Of a stretch of 64,000 nt of DNA, positions 38,771 through 53,700 are shown piece after piece. Each line of letters starts with the position of its first letter. The first letter of the stretch is position 1. The stretch is from Hemicentrotus pulcherrimus (Eukaryota; Echinodermata; Echinoidea; Camarodonta; Strongylocentrotidae): NCBI GenBank assembly GCA_003118195.1, contig BEXV01000082.1, positions 92,556 through 156,555 of the forward strand, written 5' to 3'. Position numbers and translations under genes: made by a program. A model generated the notes under the pieces. It saw only the letters and a list, made by a program, of their open reading frames with translations, was not told where the DNA came from and ran no database searches.

Positions 38771-41700
38771 GTGAGTTTTTGTCCGTCAAATAAATCCTGT
38801 TAGTGGTAGTAGAAAGTTTACTCATGATCTCATATTTCAAACATGACCTTTGAAACAAATATGATGCCTAATAAATCAGCAACTACGACTACAAAATGGA
38901 GTCTATCCATGGAGATTCTATCCTACATAACAGCTTTCTAAAATAGTTTGGTCAAAAAGATTATTTAGGGGAAAAATACATACATTTGTACATTTGTATA
39001 TATGTATGCTAACATTTGTACAATATGTACATTTGATTACACATGACATACTAATCTATCTTGTAAAAAGTCCTTTATGATAATAATAATAAAGAAACGG
39101 TTGCAAATCACATGCAAGATATGGATTGAACTACGCCGGGGCCCAGTCATGCTTTGTATGTGTGCATTTGATATCTTATCAAGATGTGAATGTATTGTCT
39201 TGGATGAAACCCAATATCATACAAAGTTCAGACAATGAGCGCCTTGGTTTCAAAAAGAGTTTTAAAGTGTTAAGCAGTTTATAAATGGATATTGGAAAGG
39301 GGTCTAGGTAAATAACTTTATTAATATCAATCGCTTTATTGTAGTATAAAAAGGCCCCATAGACATAGTCAAATCAGTGCCATTAAATGCAAGAAATCAT
39401 AATGTGATAGACACATTGAATGTTGCCTCTGTCATTGGTTATGTGATAAAGAAGATAAATGTATTTCCTGGTGCATATTTTAATTGTTTTTAAAATCACT
39501 CTCACTGAAAGCACAACTCGCATTAAACCATGAGATATGAGATTATGTGTTATGAACATTTTTTTGGGTGGGGGGGGTGTATAATACATTGGCTTCCATC
39601 TATTACTTCGCTCATTAGATGGCTCTCAAACTAAGCTAAGCTAAGCTGTCATTGTGTCTCTAAGGACGTTGGCTCCACAAACATATTCAAACCATTTTTT
39701 TCCTATCTTGTGGAATTCTTAATGCTTTCTGGAAGGTGCTGCCTACAAGAATGCTAATATCTAAACTATTGGGAGTTAGGATTTATTCATAGTCATTTTT
39801 CATATAGTATAATTTTAATTTGATACTGTGCATTTTTATACCCCCGGCATTCCAGAATAAAACATTAACTAGAATTTGGCATATCCAATTCCTGTGGTCT
39901 CATGCAATATGTCAAGGTACGAGGCCATAGCAGGCATTATGCTTATATTTTATGAGTTGTCTTAAAATTAGATACCCCTAGTTTGAACTAATGCTCCCTA
40001 TCAGAAAAAGTTGGTTCTAAATTGCCTTACTCGTAAGTGTTGAGGTGAAAATAGGATGGATGGTGGTTGAATCAAATTTAACAACATGTCTGATGAAAAA
40101 TAACTACTTCTCTCCAGCCAAAAAAGGGGTCTTAATTTGCCTCCTTGGTAAAGTTAAAATTACACAGCATCTGCTTGACGCAGAATAAACATTATGTCCT
40201 TCACATGCTGTTTTGATCCATTCATTATTCATTGTCCGTCCAAGTGTAAAAGTAAAGAATCAGTAAGAGCAATAAATAGAAATAGGTTGCCAATTTCTTC
40301 TTCCCCGACATCCTTCATTGCAAATGCCAGCCTTGATCAATTTCCTGACCCCTCATGCTAATCGCAAGTCATTTTGCATCCAATTTTGACAGACATTTTT
40401 TTAAACCTTTATATCTGCTTTCTCTCGAGCTTTCTGGAAGGATACTAACAAAAAGAAACTTTACCTCATGTGTTTTTTTTTTAGTCTTTTAAGATGAGTA
40501 ATGAATCAAATGTTTAGCAACTTATTTTTCGTATCAGACTTATTTTGATTAAGAGAGTGTAATAGGTCATCCCTTTTGAACTTTGAAGTACACATACAGT
40601 TGGCTTACATTTCCAACTTTTATATTTCATGGAAAAAATGAAATAATTTGTAAATCTGTGGAGAGATGAAAACTGAGTTCCATTTTCTTGGCTCTTTTAC
40701 AATAGTTGATTAATTACTCTTATAACCAACAGACATTTTCTTTTTTTATTCACCATATATCCCATTTTTTTTCCTTCCATCAATTTTTTTATCTTACTTA
40801 GTGAGGAGGTTGTCATCAATCCTGTCATATTTTACCATTTTACATATTAATACATGCAAAGACAAAAACCTGTCTCTGCTCTGAAAATAGAATTTTTTGG
40901 CCAAGATTACCTATGAATTAAATTAAATGCATACCAATAACTTGTGTATTCCAGAAAGTGAGTGAAATATATGTTTTAAAAAAAAGATATATTCATTAAT
41001 TAATTTTCTCAGGCTATCAGAGCAAAGGGATGAGAAATCCTTGATTTTGTCTACAATTTGTTACCACCTGTCTCTCCCCTTTTTCAACATGGACAACCCT
41101 CTCTCAGTCTTTTGGAAAGGATTAAATCATTCTAATCCATGGACTATTGTTCCCTGATGAAATCAACAAATTGCAGTCTTATATGATAGGAATGACTTGC
41201 AGTACAGTTAATATTATGGAATCTGACTAAAATTTCAGCCGTGCTATTTATATTACAAGATTCATATTTTATACATAAAACCAATACCATAAATCTTTAA
41301 AATGATACTGCATGTATACGGTACTTACTTTCATTAATTGTGCTGGGAATATACAACCATTTACAGTGGAACAGCATAGATAGATGGAACTCTATCATGC
41401 CAGCTCTATGCTTTAGTGAAAAGCAATTAATTTTTCAATAGAATAAAATCGTCTCTAAGAAATTTAGCCATCTTTATTCAATGAAATTGTATTCATAGAT
41501 GAACTAAAATGGTATTCAGTTTCTTGAATTCATTCCTTTCTTATCTTGAGCTTTCAATGATTTACCCAGAATATGAGACAGTGTTTAGATTATATTACGT
41601 AATTTAATATTTTCAGAATTCCTGAGCATTGTTTTTCTGCACAGATCGCTTGACCTCATAATAAGATCAATGGGTATCACAATACATCATGTGTATTCAA

Positions 41701-44700
41701 AGTAGATTCTAATGTTCAGTCCCTGAGATCATTGATATTTTCTTTATTCTTAAAGAAGATAGGATCACGTCTTCAGATTACACTCAATATGTGGCTGTAG
41801 CAGAGCTTGAGAATGCCTCTCTTGAATTGTTGAAAATAGAACTAAATGTCAATATAAAAAACTTAGATTTGGCTGTAATCATGCTTTTGATATGATAAAT
41901 ATTCAGGAATTGCTAAGACCAATGAAAGTTTTTGATCAAGTTAAGTCTTTAGATGCATTCTTGCATTGTAAATTCATTGTTATAAGTTAGAAATGGGTTA
42001 AGTTTTTAAAGATTCATTTAAACTGCCTTACACTACTCCATATATGTCTAATTGGATTCTCTGGTTTTAAAAAGAATTTTCACCATTTTTAAGAAAAATT
42101 TGGTTTTATTGTCTCTAATGTAGTTTGCGAACTTCGGCTCTCTCTTTGGGAGATGTATTAGTGTATTTTTTGTATGTATAAAGAAAAGAGGTTTCTTTTT
42201 CAATCTATCATTTCACTTCCTATATCATCCAACACAGCACTTTGATCAGGTGTTGGGACGAGCGGCCTCCCTGATTGGGGCAACCTTCCTACTGACCTGT
42301 CTCCTAGCCTTGTCCTGTCTGGAGTTCATCGTACCTCGCTTCTCTTCGCACCTGGCCCTCTTCCTCTGGCTCATCCTCCTCATCTCCACTTACACCATCC
42401 AAATCATGCGCCCCGCTCATGTACCTACCGATGGGGTAGGTCTGGTTCTCTTTACCACCCTCGCGGTGCACACCATGTTACCGGTCTCTCATATCGTTGC
42501 CGTGGTGATCGGCTCCCTTACTTGTCTCCCTCATGTCATTCTTTCGGCGATTCTTGGCAGCCATGACGAACCCATTGATAAATTATTGAAGGTAAGAAGG
42601 GAGACAATTTATAAATAAATGGTGACATAATATGACATAATGATAAAAACGCAAACATGTGGGTTCAATGATAGTCATTCATAACAGTAGTAACAATTAT
42701 AATGTAAATTCTATAGCTGGTTTCAATCACTAAAAAATATTTGTAATATGAGTTATTGTTTATTTCTTTGTGCTCTCTTACTGTATTTTGTCCATATATT
42801 TGTTTCAAAACAATAGCAATAAAATATCCTTAACATATTTGATTGTAAAGAACAACTGTCTTGTAAGATAAACCTGAAAGTAACTATTTCAAGGTCTTGT
42901 CTAGGAGCTACAAAATAACTAAACAAAGGAAATTTGCTGACATTTGAAAAAAATGAAGATGCATGTGCCTTGGGTTCATTTTTTTGTTTGATCCATCCAT
43001 TGTTAAAAAAGCTGTTATTTGATTAATCTAAAGATATTGCATAGAATTCTCTTTTCTTTTTTTAATTTCCATACATCCAACTAGAACATCCCATATATTC
43101 TGCAGTGCTCATGAGTGACTTTTAGCTTTTATTGTGAAGATATGGTATTTCTCCCGAGGTCTTCATATCCTGATGTTAGATTTAGATTGAAATGCATGAA
43201 GTCTCCAAGCATATATGGTGTGCATGTGTAACCTTTCTCTTGCACGGAATCGATCATTATATGTAATGTGACATCCAAAATGCCTTTTGCCTTGACATTT
43301 ATACAGATGATTTAAGGATCATTTCAGATTAGTATTGCATCTATAACTGTTAAAAGATAAATTTTATCTGTCAATCAATAAAATATATTCTTTATTTTAA
43401 GAGGGATTTCGATCCCCTCCCCTGAAAAAAAAAAAAAAACCTGTAAGTTTAAAACGATAATCATCAGATTTTAAAAACAAAATAGTTCTCCTCTGTTAAA
43501 TATACGGTAAAGAGATTTATGCTTTTAATTTTGAGTCATGATGAATTCATAAGAAATTGGTAAGAGTGATAGAAAAGGCCTATTTGATCAACCTATAAAA
43601 GCTTTAATTATTACACACATTTATGTACACTGATTTTTTTTGGTCCTTTATAAACAACTTTTAGTCTCTTCTTCAATCTTGACAGTTCCCTTTGAGTGTA
43701 ATCTCAAGTTTGGAACTCTACTTTCTTAGGGTGAATTAGGCATGTCAGAGAATTACCCGACAAAAAAGTGATTCAGGAACTTACTATGCATGTTTAATGT
43801 ACAACCTAAATCAATAAAAATCACATGTTTAGTTATAAAAACGTGCTTCAGTACACTTCTTTATGTGATATAGATCGCTGTACGAATTGCAATTGTCTTT
43901 CAACTGGGAATCTGGAGTTTTTTAAATTCAGTAACAACTATATTTTCAGAGTACATGTGTCTTAAGTACATCATCCCACAAAACCTGTACGTTTCTTTTT
44001 GGATCAATTTCTTGTTTCATTCAGAGAGAGCTTGTATTGAAGTGTGGTTTGTGGACATTGACTCAATCTAATGATACCATTTTGATAGATCAAGCCTTTC
44101 ATGAAGAGGGCACTTCATTCGGTTGAGAGGGATTAGAGCCTTGGATCCAACACACCTCTCTCTCTTACATTAAACATGAACACCCATCGAGAGACCCCTT
44201 TATTATGTATCCCTCTACCAACCATACCCACGATGCAACTCAATTACCCAGCAGCCATGTGCAGGGAAGCACGCAGCACTGATCCAAAGCATAGATTAAA
44301 TGTCGATTTAAATGTTTTGGGCCCAGAGGGCGACGACAAAGAGCATAACCTGTGGATTAGTATTACTGGACGAGGGATATTAAACTCCAGTAGTCCCTCA
44401 AAGACGAGTATCAAGGACCGTCTCTCGGATGCAAAGTAGTCAGAGTTTGTCTGAGGGAGGGAATATACCAAGTGAAAACAATATCTCATTTATCGAATTT
44501 GGGCATTGATTTCACGTGCCTAAAGAGCTAATTTTAGGTTCCTGCACCACCAACTATTGAAACTGCATGAGTGCAAACTTTTGAATCATTAAATGGTTTC
44601 ATTTTTCTCGGTATGAAACATTTTACTTCTAAATGATTAGTTGTCTGCTGAAGGCCAAAAGGATGTCAACACTTGTAAAAGTAAGGCATATGAGATAACA

Positions 44701-47700
44701 ACATACTGGCTCCAGGAAGACACTATTTTTAACTTATTTTTGCATATAGAAATTAACTAGATTATCTGTAATAATGATTAAGAAGTCATCATGAAAACAA
44801 TCACCCCATCCAATTAGTCTTTTATGATCAGGAACTAGACTTTCAAAGCCAAAGGCAATCATTAAATTGAAAACCACGAGTCTTTGTCTTTAAAGTTGTG
44901 AAGTGTTTATTGATTTTCCTAGAATTCTCTTTGGGCACCCTCACGATATGACACAAGTGACCTCTACGTTTGTGGTGATAATTTTTGTCACGCCTGCATA
45001 GCAAAAAGCGAGAAATAGGCGCCGCTTTTGCGGTATGGCGGCAACAGCATCGGCGCCGTCAACATCAAAAACTTAACCTAAGGTTAAGTTTTGGAATTTT
45101 TGATATAATTTTGAAGTATAAGTTCTTAGTCAATGAATCTTGGACTTTAGGGTTATCAAGTATCCCCAATCATGTGAGTAGAATTTGAGGTCACTAAATT
45201 AAGGTCAAAGGTTATTTTAGTTCAACAAACATCAAGACTTTGAATTTTTAGCATATTTTCAAAATTGTTTGTTCAAATTCCATGATACTTGTACCCAAGG
45301 TAATATCAAGTATCACAAATCATATGACACAAATTCCAGGTCACAAGGTCAAAGGTCATTTTAGGTCGGTAGACTTGGATTATGTTTTCACAACTTACAT
45401 TAATATAAGAATTAATAAATCATTTTTTAACATTAATTTGTTCATATTTCATTCAAGTTATCGATCAGGGTACAGTTAATAGTGAATAATTCTTCAGATG
45501 ACTCTTAGTCAATATTCACTTCAAAATGCTGATTATATTCAGAGGATTTATTTTGGGGGGCCTGCTAATGGGCCACCCTGCCTATAATCAATGTTCCAAC
45601 CTCAATTGTTCATCATATTGAATTGCATGATGCAGGCGAGACTGTTTCCCTTGTTTGTCTTATTCAACAATTGCCAAAGTATTAATTTAAATATTTAAGG
45701 GATGATAACAAATAATGAAAAAAACAAAATTGTCTGCTTTATTTTTTCAGACCCAGAAGTTTGCATTTTTCTTCAGATTTTTAGATAGGCTGTATTTAAA
45801 GGGATTGTTTAACAATGTTAAATCTGAGATACACAGCCCTACGTGTTATCAGTGTCTGTGATATGGTGTAATATTGATGCCCTAAAAAAATTGCGGTTGA
45901 AAATATCGAGAAGTGCCTCAAAAAAATAAAAAATTTTGAGTGACCATTTTACCATACTCATTTTCTCTAAAAAACTGTTATGAACGGTTTTCAAATTTTG
46001 TAGTTCCAATCATAAATATCTTGATAATCAGACAGGCGATCGGCTTGTAAAAGTCATGGGGTTCCTGACTGACCTAAAAGTTTATGATTATCATTGCAGC
46101 ATGAGCTAAATCCAGAATTTTGTTTCAGAATCTGAGACAAAGTGACCGGATCTCTTACAATCAACCTCATGTTTCTGTTTGTACATTTGTCTCTGCTCTC
46201 GTCCGCCAAGGTTGACTATATATCTTTGTATCTTATCCCTGAAAACAGTTTCTGTTTCCTTTATGAAAGGATCGTATCTTCAACAGCTTTGAAACTTAAA
46301 TTTTTTTTCTATGGCCGGGTTCACCTTCAATGAGCTAATAATGGCGACCTTGCTCTGTCTTTGTTAAAATATTTATTCAAGTCATTTTGGTTGGGTTTGT
46401 TTTTTTATTTTCGTTCAAAAGACATATATATATATATATACATACATATGAACACAAACAAATAGATAATTAAAAAGAAACAGCTGGATTGCTCTATTCA
46501 GGGTAGTAATAACATATTATGTTTTGCATGGGCCCGCTGGAAGAGCAGTTTCATAACTGAAGTGGCTACCCTGGGTAAATAAAACATTATTATTGTTATT
46601 TAAATAATTTGTGTGTTTGTGCAATAATGATGAAGAATCGGTCATTGTTTTCTTTTTGTTTGTTTTGGAGACTCCAAAGATTTAGATACAGTTCCTTTGA
46701 TTGTAATGCTCGGCAGCATTTGCCTTGATTTGTAGAGTTTTTATTTTCTCTGCTTGAACAGATATCTGTTTTTATCAATTTCTTACTTTCCAAACCAAAG
46801 TACATGTAGTAGAAAATTGAACTGATGTTTAGATATATCTCATAATTATTTGCCTCTCTGTACTTGTTTGGTCTGTAATAATGAAATGCTTTGCCACAGA
46901 CACATTTTGTCTTTTCATCCATGAAAGGTTTCCTGTTGGCACTAATTTGAGATTAAACATTTGCTTCAACAAAATCAATGCAAGTGCTTATGTCATCAGC
47001 TTGCATGCCATGAAATAGACAAATGATATTGATTTGCCTGCAGCCCTAATCGATTGAGATATGAAAGGAAATATGAGGCATGTCAGAGAAAATTTTGTTA
47101 GAAATCAAATAACTCATTGAGGTTACTCTTTTGAGTGTTCTCTGCCCTGTCTGAATGCTTAGTGCTTCAGAAATGTCTTTGATTTAAAGGTAAATTGCCA
47201 TGTTGATAAAAGCCACATGGTTCAATAATATATGTGTACTTCATTTTCTCCTTGAGTCTCCTTGGAAACACCAGAGTGCAGAAAAAAAAACCTTTTTGTG
47301 TAATCTTATACTGTTCTGCCCTTAAACACCTGCCATTTTACAAAATCCTTGCATGACATCTGTAGGAACTGTTACATATGGAATATCTCAGATTTCCAGA
47401 AAGAAATGTGTGTCGTGGCATTTATATTTCATAGATTTATGCAGTTATCAATTCAAAGGGAATGTATATATATCGTCCCTGTTTTCACGAAGTGACGGTA
47501 GTGAAACAAAATTGCATTCACTTTGCATTACGATTTTCTTCACTACCGTCACTTCGTGAAAACAAGGACGATATGTATAGAGGAAGTTAAAAAAGAGGAG
47601 TTGGCCATATAACTATGACCCTTTGAATTTTGAGATTTTGGAGACAGACTTACATTTTATTCATACAGATGTATATTCTCTGCATTTTTGTGTAAAATGA

Positions 47701-50700
47701 AACAAAATACAGAAAGAGTTTAATGTGTTCTCTTTTTTGATGCACAAGGGAAATGAAATATCAAATTAATTTCAAATTAGTAGAAAGTGGATGAAAATGG
47801 AGGGAAAAAATTGACAACAAAATAAATCATTCAAATATGAATATTTCTGTAAATATAATTAAACTGTATGTTGTTCAGTGTTCTTCCGAAACAAATCCTA
47901 ATTGTAGGAAGGGGGTGTGAAAAAGCTGAGAAAAGATGGGGATAAGATAAAAACACATAAATATCAATATTTCTGGATATTAAATTAATCATACATTGTT
48001 GTTCTGATCTCTTCTACAACAGATCCTAAGTAACATAGTAATGTTTGTCTGTGTGAACTTCATCGGTGTGTGTCACAAGCATCTCCTTGACATTGCTCAA
48101 CGAAGGACTTTCCTAGACACAAGGAGCTGTATAGAGTCCAGGATAAAACTAGAGCATGAACAAGCACAACAGGTTTGAATGATTTATCCATTTGAGTGTC
48201 TGTATGTTTGTATGCCTGAGTTCGGGTTGTTGCAATGTTAATCTCAAACGGAAACTTTGTTTGAAGAAAAACAAAATGTGAACTCAAATCCAATCACAAC
48301 CAGGACTCTTTTTTTATTTCCACTCCTTTTGCAGTTCTCATTCCTTCTTAGCCCTCTATTTGAACTGCCAAATTGTTTGGAGTGTTATGTTCCTTAATAT
48401 ACATTGTATTGTGTGACAAAGGTTGGCCTCGATAATCCACCGTTCTATTGGTTGACCAAAGCAGGTAAATAAAGAGTGAAGAAAAAAAATTTGTGATTGA
48501 TTTGTTCATCAATAACAATAACAATGAATGTATAAAATAATAATAATAATTACAATAGTCGATAAATATTACAGAATCAAAATATATGCTTAAGGATGGT
48601 ACATGGGACCAGGAAATGGCCAAGAGTTAGTTGGTTTAGAGTCATTTGGATGTGTTTTGGGTTAAGTGGTGTTTACTATTGCCACCTTGTTTCTTCTCCT
48701 TCTTTATCCTAACCAGGAGAGATTATTACTATCAGTGCTACCTGCGCATCTAGCATATGAGATGAAGACGGAGATGATGGCTAGGGTACGAGACCCTACC
48801 ATGAGCCCCATCTCACATCGCCCTAGCAGCAGTACACACTTCCACAGTCTATATGTCAAGAGGCATAAAAATGTCAGGTAATTGCAGCATATTGTTCCCC
48901 TTCTTCTCAGGCATGCATGTATTATCATTTCTTATCCATGCCTAATAACAAAAACATGAAGGAATACCAAATGAAATTCAGTGATGCGTAAAATTAGTTG
49001 TGACACTTTGCCGATGTGGTATTATAGATCTTAGTAGTGACTTTGTACCAGCTCTGTTTTTCATGTGTTCTGCAGTTTTTTTTACAAGGGATTCATTCTC
49101 CCTCATAATTTCCACATTATCTCATATCAATTTTATTTTTTTCCTTAATTGCAAAATTTGCAACCTATGATAGGGATGAAAGTGGTTCTTCTTTAAAACT
49201 GGTTTAGTTTCTGCTGAACATACCATATTCTAAAATATTTATGAAAAGGAGTAGGTCTCTGTAGGTTGTTTGCCTAGTACAAATGTAAATAATTATGGGG
49301 AGGAAAAATGTGAATTTTTAAAACTGTTTATCCAGTTTATCTTCACTAAAATAGTAAGATTCACCAAACGATGATAAGATGCAATGATTATCAAAATTTA
49401 AATAGATAGATAGAAAGTATTCAATTAAAAAATATTTCATTTTCCAGCATACTCTATGCAGACATTGTAGGATTTACAGCACTAGCTAGTGAATGTTCTC
49501 CTCCAGAACTCGTCAAAACTCTAAATGAGCTCTTCGGAAGATTTGATCAACTTGCAGAGGTGAGCAATTCATGATTAATTTGTTGCTTATATATGCTCTT
49601 ACTGTTATTGGGAGTATGGGATGTATAACATCATGTTTTATTTTTCAAAATTATAGTAATTATAGATTACTGAAAATATCTATATAATTGGCCTTTTTGG
49701 AAAAAAATAAGCTAAGATCAAATTCCCTTTTTCCTGTTCATTCAAGGTTAAAATCAAAATTGTCTATTCTGTAAAATTTTATTTTTGTTTGACAGATTTG
49801 TTTTTTCTTTCTATTTCTTGGACTTTCTGCCTTTACTTTTCAAAACTTATCCTTAGACAGTGTGTTATGTAAGGTCCATGTAACATGTTTTTTAGGCTAT
49901 TTAATTATTACCCTTTGACAGACTTGCCATTCTCTCCAGTGTTTAAAGCTAGGATATATGTTCTAGTTAGAATTCTTTAGAGATTAGATTTGTTGGAATT
50001 TGCAAAAAATCATTCTCCCAACAGTCATCAATTACGTGGAGAGTGTAATAGTTATTTTGAGCATTAAAACAAATGAAAAGAAAGAGAAGAAGAGGACACA
50101 GGAGCAAGTGATTGTTAAAGAAGATAATAGCTAGCCAGAAGGTAGCAATCTCATATTATCCAGGGATGAAGAGAGTGTGATTGGAGATAAATATCTGGAT
50201 GAGGAGGAGACCATGTGAGATGATGGAAATACCTTTAGAAATGGCTGACAACAAACATTGCAGCATGTTACCCTTACTTTGATTGTAGAGAGGCATAAGG
50301 ATGTTAGGGACAAGCATTCCACATTTTTGGCCAAGTAACTTTTGATTAACCCATTGCCTACAGGGGACCGAAGGTCCCTCTATAAAGCCTATGAGAATTA
50401 GAGAATTTAGTAGTCGAAGGTTTAAGTGGCTTGAAATATACCAGATGCATAAAACAAATGCAAATATTTCTGCACATATTGTGTCTATTGTTATTACATC
50501 ACCATATTGCATTTGATGCCAGCTAGGAATTAAAAAGGGTAAATAAGCTTTAAATTCTTTAAACTGGCAACACATTAAGAATATAAAATTCATTGTTTTT
50601 CTAACAAATTGGGCATTTTTCAACTTTTGACAAAGTGCCTATCCATTTATTTTGTTTTAAGCAACATATTTTATAAGGGAAATGAAATATTTTGTTGCCA

Positions 50701-53700
50701 ATTTGGAGAATAAAAATGATATCACTGTAGCTCTTTAAAAGTCCCTTTCTTGAAAAGTACACTGCAAATATAAGTTAAAGCCGTTGGCTCTCTCTTAAAA
50801 GACAAGAAGATATAGCTGGTTTTGGTTGCTGGGATGGAATTGAATTTGAAACAATAAATTTGTTTCAACTTTTTATTTCAAATTTGTTTCAACTTTTTAT
50901 TTCAATCCCACTTTTCATCATCCCTCTCTTCTCAAAAAATCAGATCCACAGGCCAATTGCAACAACTTTTAATCCCACCGCATGCTATATGATCCAACTA
51001 CAATCTGATCTCGGAAGAATTTATGATAGAATTTGATACGAATGTTCAAACATGTAAGATTTCAAGGGATTTCATGTTTCCTTGAAAGAGGAAAAGGTAA
51101 ATCAGCTTGAATGTGTCGTGACGTCAGAGCAGAAGTGCGATTGTCTACCATTTTATTCAGCTTTTATTCTGACTAGAAAAGTTCAATGGAATAAATGTGT
51201 GTTACATATGATCTTATCATTTTTTTGAAGTTAAATCGAGCACATGATGTTTTAGATTTCCTATGTCATATGATTTCCATTTCTTTAAAAATCAGATTGC
51301 AGGCCGACAATGTAGTATGCATTAGGTTTAAGACTCTGGGTAGATAATAGAATGTAATGATGCAGTGTTGCTATAACAACTGGATGTACAAATAGCAAGA
51401 TGGAGAATTGATTAGATTTGTGGTTTGAAAATGATGTAGGTTGATTGTGCTTTAAAGTTGAAAAAGAATTAAAAAATGAAAAGAATCATTAGAAAGTGAA
51501 GCAGAAAGAGGAAGACAGAGAGAGAGAGAAGGAGAAAGAGAGAGAGAGAAATAGAGAGAAAGAGATAGAGGGGGAAAATTAAGATCTAGATGAAGATGGA
51601 AGTAATTTTGTAATTACAGAAACCCCTTGATGTAATTTGTCGTAAAAACCATGTTCTTTAATTTTTTCTGACATGTTTATCAGTTAAATTCTGTTGCAAA
51701 AAAATGTGATATTTGAAAAGAACAGCCTCTGTGAACCATGATTGTTAATCTACTTTGAATGCAGAAGGTTTTCTTCAATGTTCAAAACAATCGTTTCATA
51801 GATTGTACTTAGTATTTATTTTCTAGTCATAAGTATGACATAATGAAATGATTTCAGGGCAGATGTAAAGGAAAAAGTCTCAATCTCCCTGATGTATTAA
51901 AGTTATTTCCTAAATGCAGTCAATCATTCACACATACATTTTGATACTGTCTCAATGCTGGTGAAAAAGGAAGGAGAAAGAAAGTGGGAAAATCTGAAAT
52001 TTTAAACATGTCCAAACTTTTCTTAGGCCTTTTTTTGTTTGTCAATCTGTTTCCTCTAAAACACACGGAAAACCCAGCATAGCTATATCAATGTCACTAT
52101 AGATCCAATTCACATCATGCATTCCCGGATTGATGTCGGCCAGTTTCTCTGGTTTTACATCAAAATGAAAACACATTAGCTCAACACATTGCTGGTGTGA
52201 CCTAGGCATTATTTACCATCACATTAATGTTGATATATTCTTCTATTGTTCAATTTTGTAGGAATTTGACTGCATGCGGATCAAGATTTTAGGTGACTGT
52301 TACTACTGCGTATCGGGTCTCCCTATATCCAGGCCGACTCATGCTATCAACTGTGTGGAGATGGGATTAGCTATGTGTGAAGCAATCAAGTGAGTATACC
52401 ATTTTGATTCTTTATAAGTTTTGTGTGCGATGCGATGTGATCAGTGTAAAGATAAATTGTTTGTGTTCCTCAGTATTATAATAAAAATAATAAAAATAAT
52501 AATGTGACTGATATCGCGCCAAATCCACTCTGTGGAGTGCTCAAGGCGCTTGTAAACAGGAAAAACGATCAAGACTTGAAAAGGAATGTTTTGAGATGAG
52601 TTTTGAAAGAATCAGAAGATAAACATTTGTTGATGTCTTCAGGAAGGCCATTCCATAATTCAGGACTAGAGTATGCAAATGATCTTTCCCCCCACGTTTT
52701 GGTAATTTTGGGGTTCACAAGAAAATTGGAAGTGGATGAGCGTAAAGGTCTTGCAGGAGTGTAGTTTTGGATTAGAGAGATAAGGTATTGAGGAGAAGAG
52801 CCGTGAACGCAATTAAAGGTAAGCAACAAAATTTTGAAAACAAAGCAATCTTTTACTGGGAGCCAGTGTAGCGACTGCAAAACTGGGGAAATGTGGAAGT
52901 ATACATTTCGCATTTCAATTGAAGCTGTGAAAGAATCATGTAGCCATGGATGAAATGTGGAAAACAGTAAAGTATTAAATGTGTTTAAAAAAATCATTCC
53001 ATTCTTTTTTCTTTCTTTCTCCACAATATATATTTTGTTGTCTCCCTTTATACATGTATATGTTCCTGTGTCTCATTTATTCGTTTAGTGGTACTGGATT
53101 CAATGTTGTTGTTAAAGCATTTACATGTATATATTAGATAGCTCTTACAGATACAAAGTTGTGATTGGTCCACAGCTCGTCATGTGATATCGATTACGAG
53201 GATCATAATGACCATCTTTTACTCCCGGGCTCTATTATTTGCTCTATAAAATATAAAAACTTCAGCAACCATTGCTTTTGTCATTAGCCATAAGCTGTCT
53301 CATGAAGTAAACAGTGTTATCAATAATCGATTAGGGAGAAAGAAAACTTGATTTTGGGGCAGTTTGGACTCTCCTGATATCATGCGCTGAGGGCCAGAAG
53401 GATATTAACTCTGTGTAGAAGGATAAGATGCAGTACCCCTCTGGCTCTCAGCAAAGGATATTACTACTGAGTAGTATGGGAGATCAAAGAAGGTAGATAA
53501 AATAGATTATACTTCATCAACCTAGATCACAGCCTAGCTGCAGGTATTAAGAGTTGATTTATTCTACTAGATATCACTGCCATTAGTGTAGACAGCTTTA
53601 TATCTAAAGCTAGGGCGCCTTTGCATCTCCCACCTTGCCCTCTCTATCTCTCTCTCTCTCCCTATCTCTGTTTTTCCTTCTGTTTCTCCCAACATATATA

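Larger units (their letters stand above)
42592..48022 (+). other. Intron 2 of the cyclase gene
   Basis: The longest intron here, 5431 bases, GTAAGA to AACAG. It holds the 45-kb dispersed repeat, a TA/CA microsatellite near 46421-46448, a SINE-like copy at 46.5 kb and the hairpin at 47.5 kb. A GC-balanced block at about 44090-44450 carries an 87-codon open frame (44176-44439) with an overlapping open frame on the other strand; I recognise neither. Confidence 0.7.

Noticed and set aside
50156..50623. 155-codon minus-strand open frame in intron 5
   Set aside because: No recognisable domain; composition and residue use are like translated AT-rich noncoding DNA, and a second overlapping frame on the same strand is also open.
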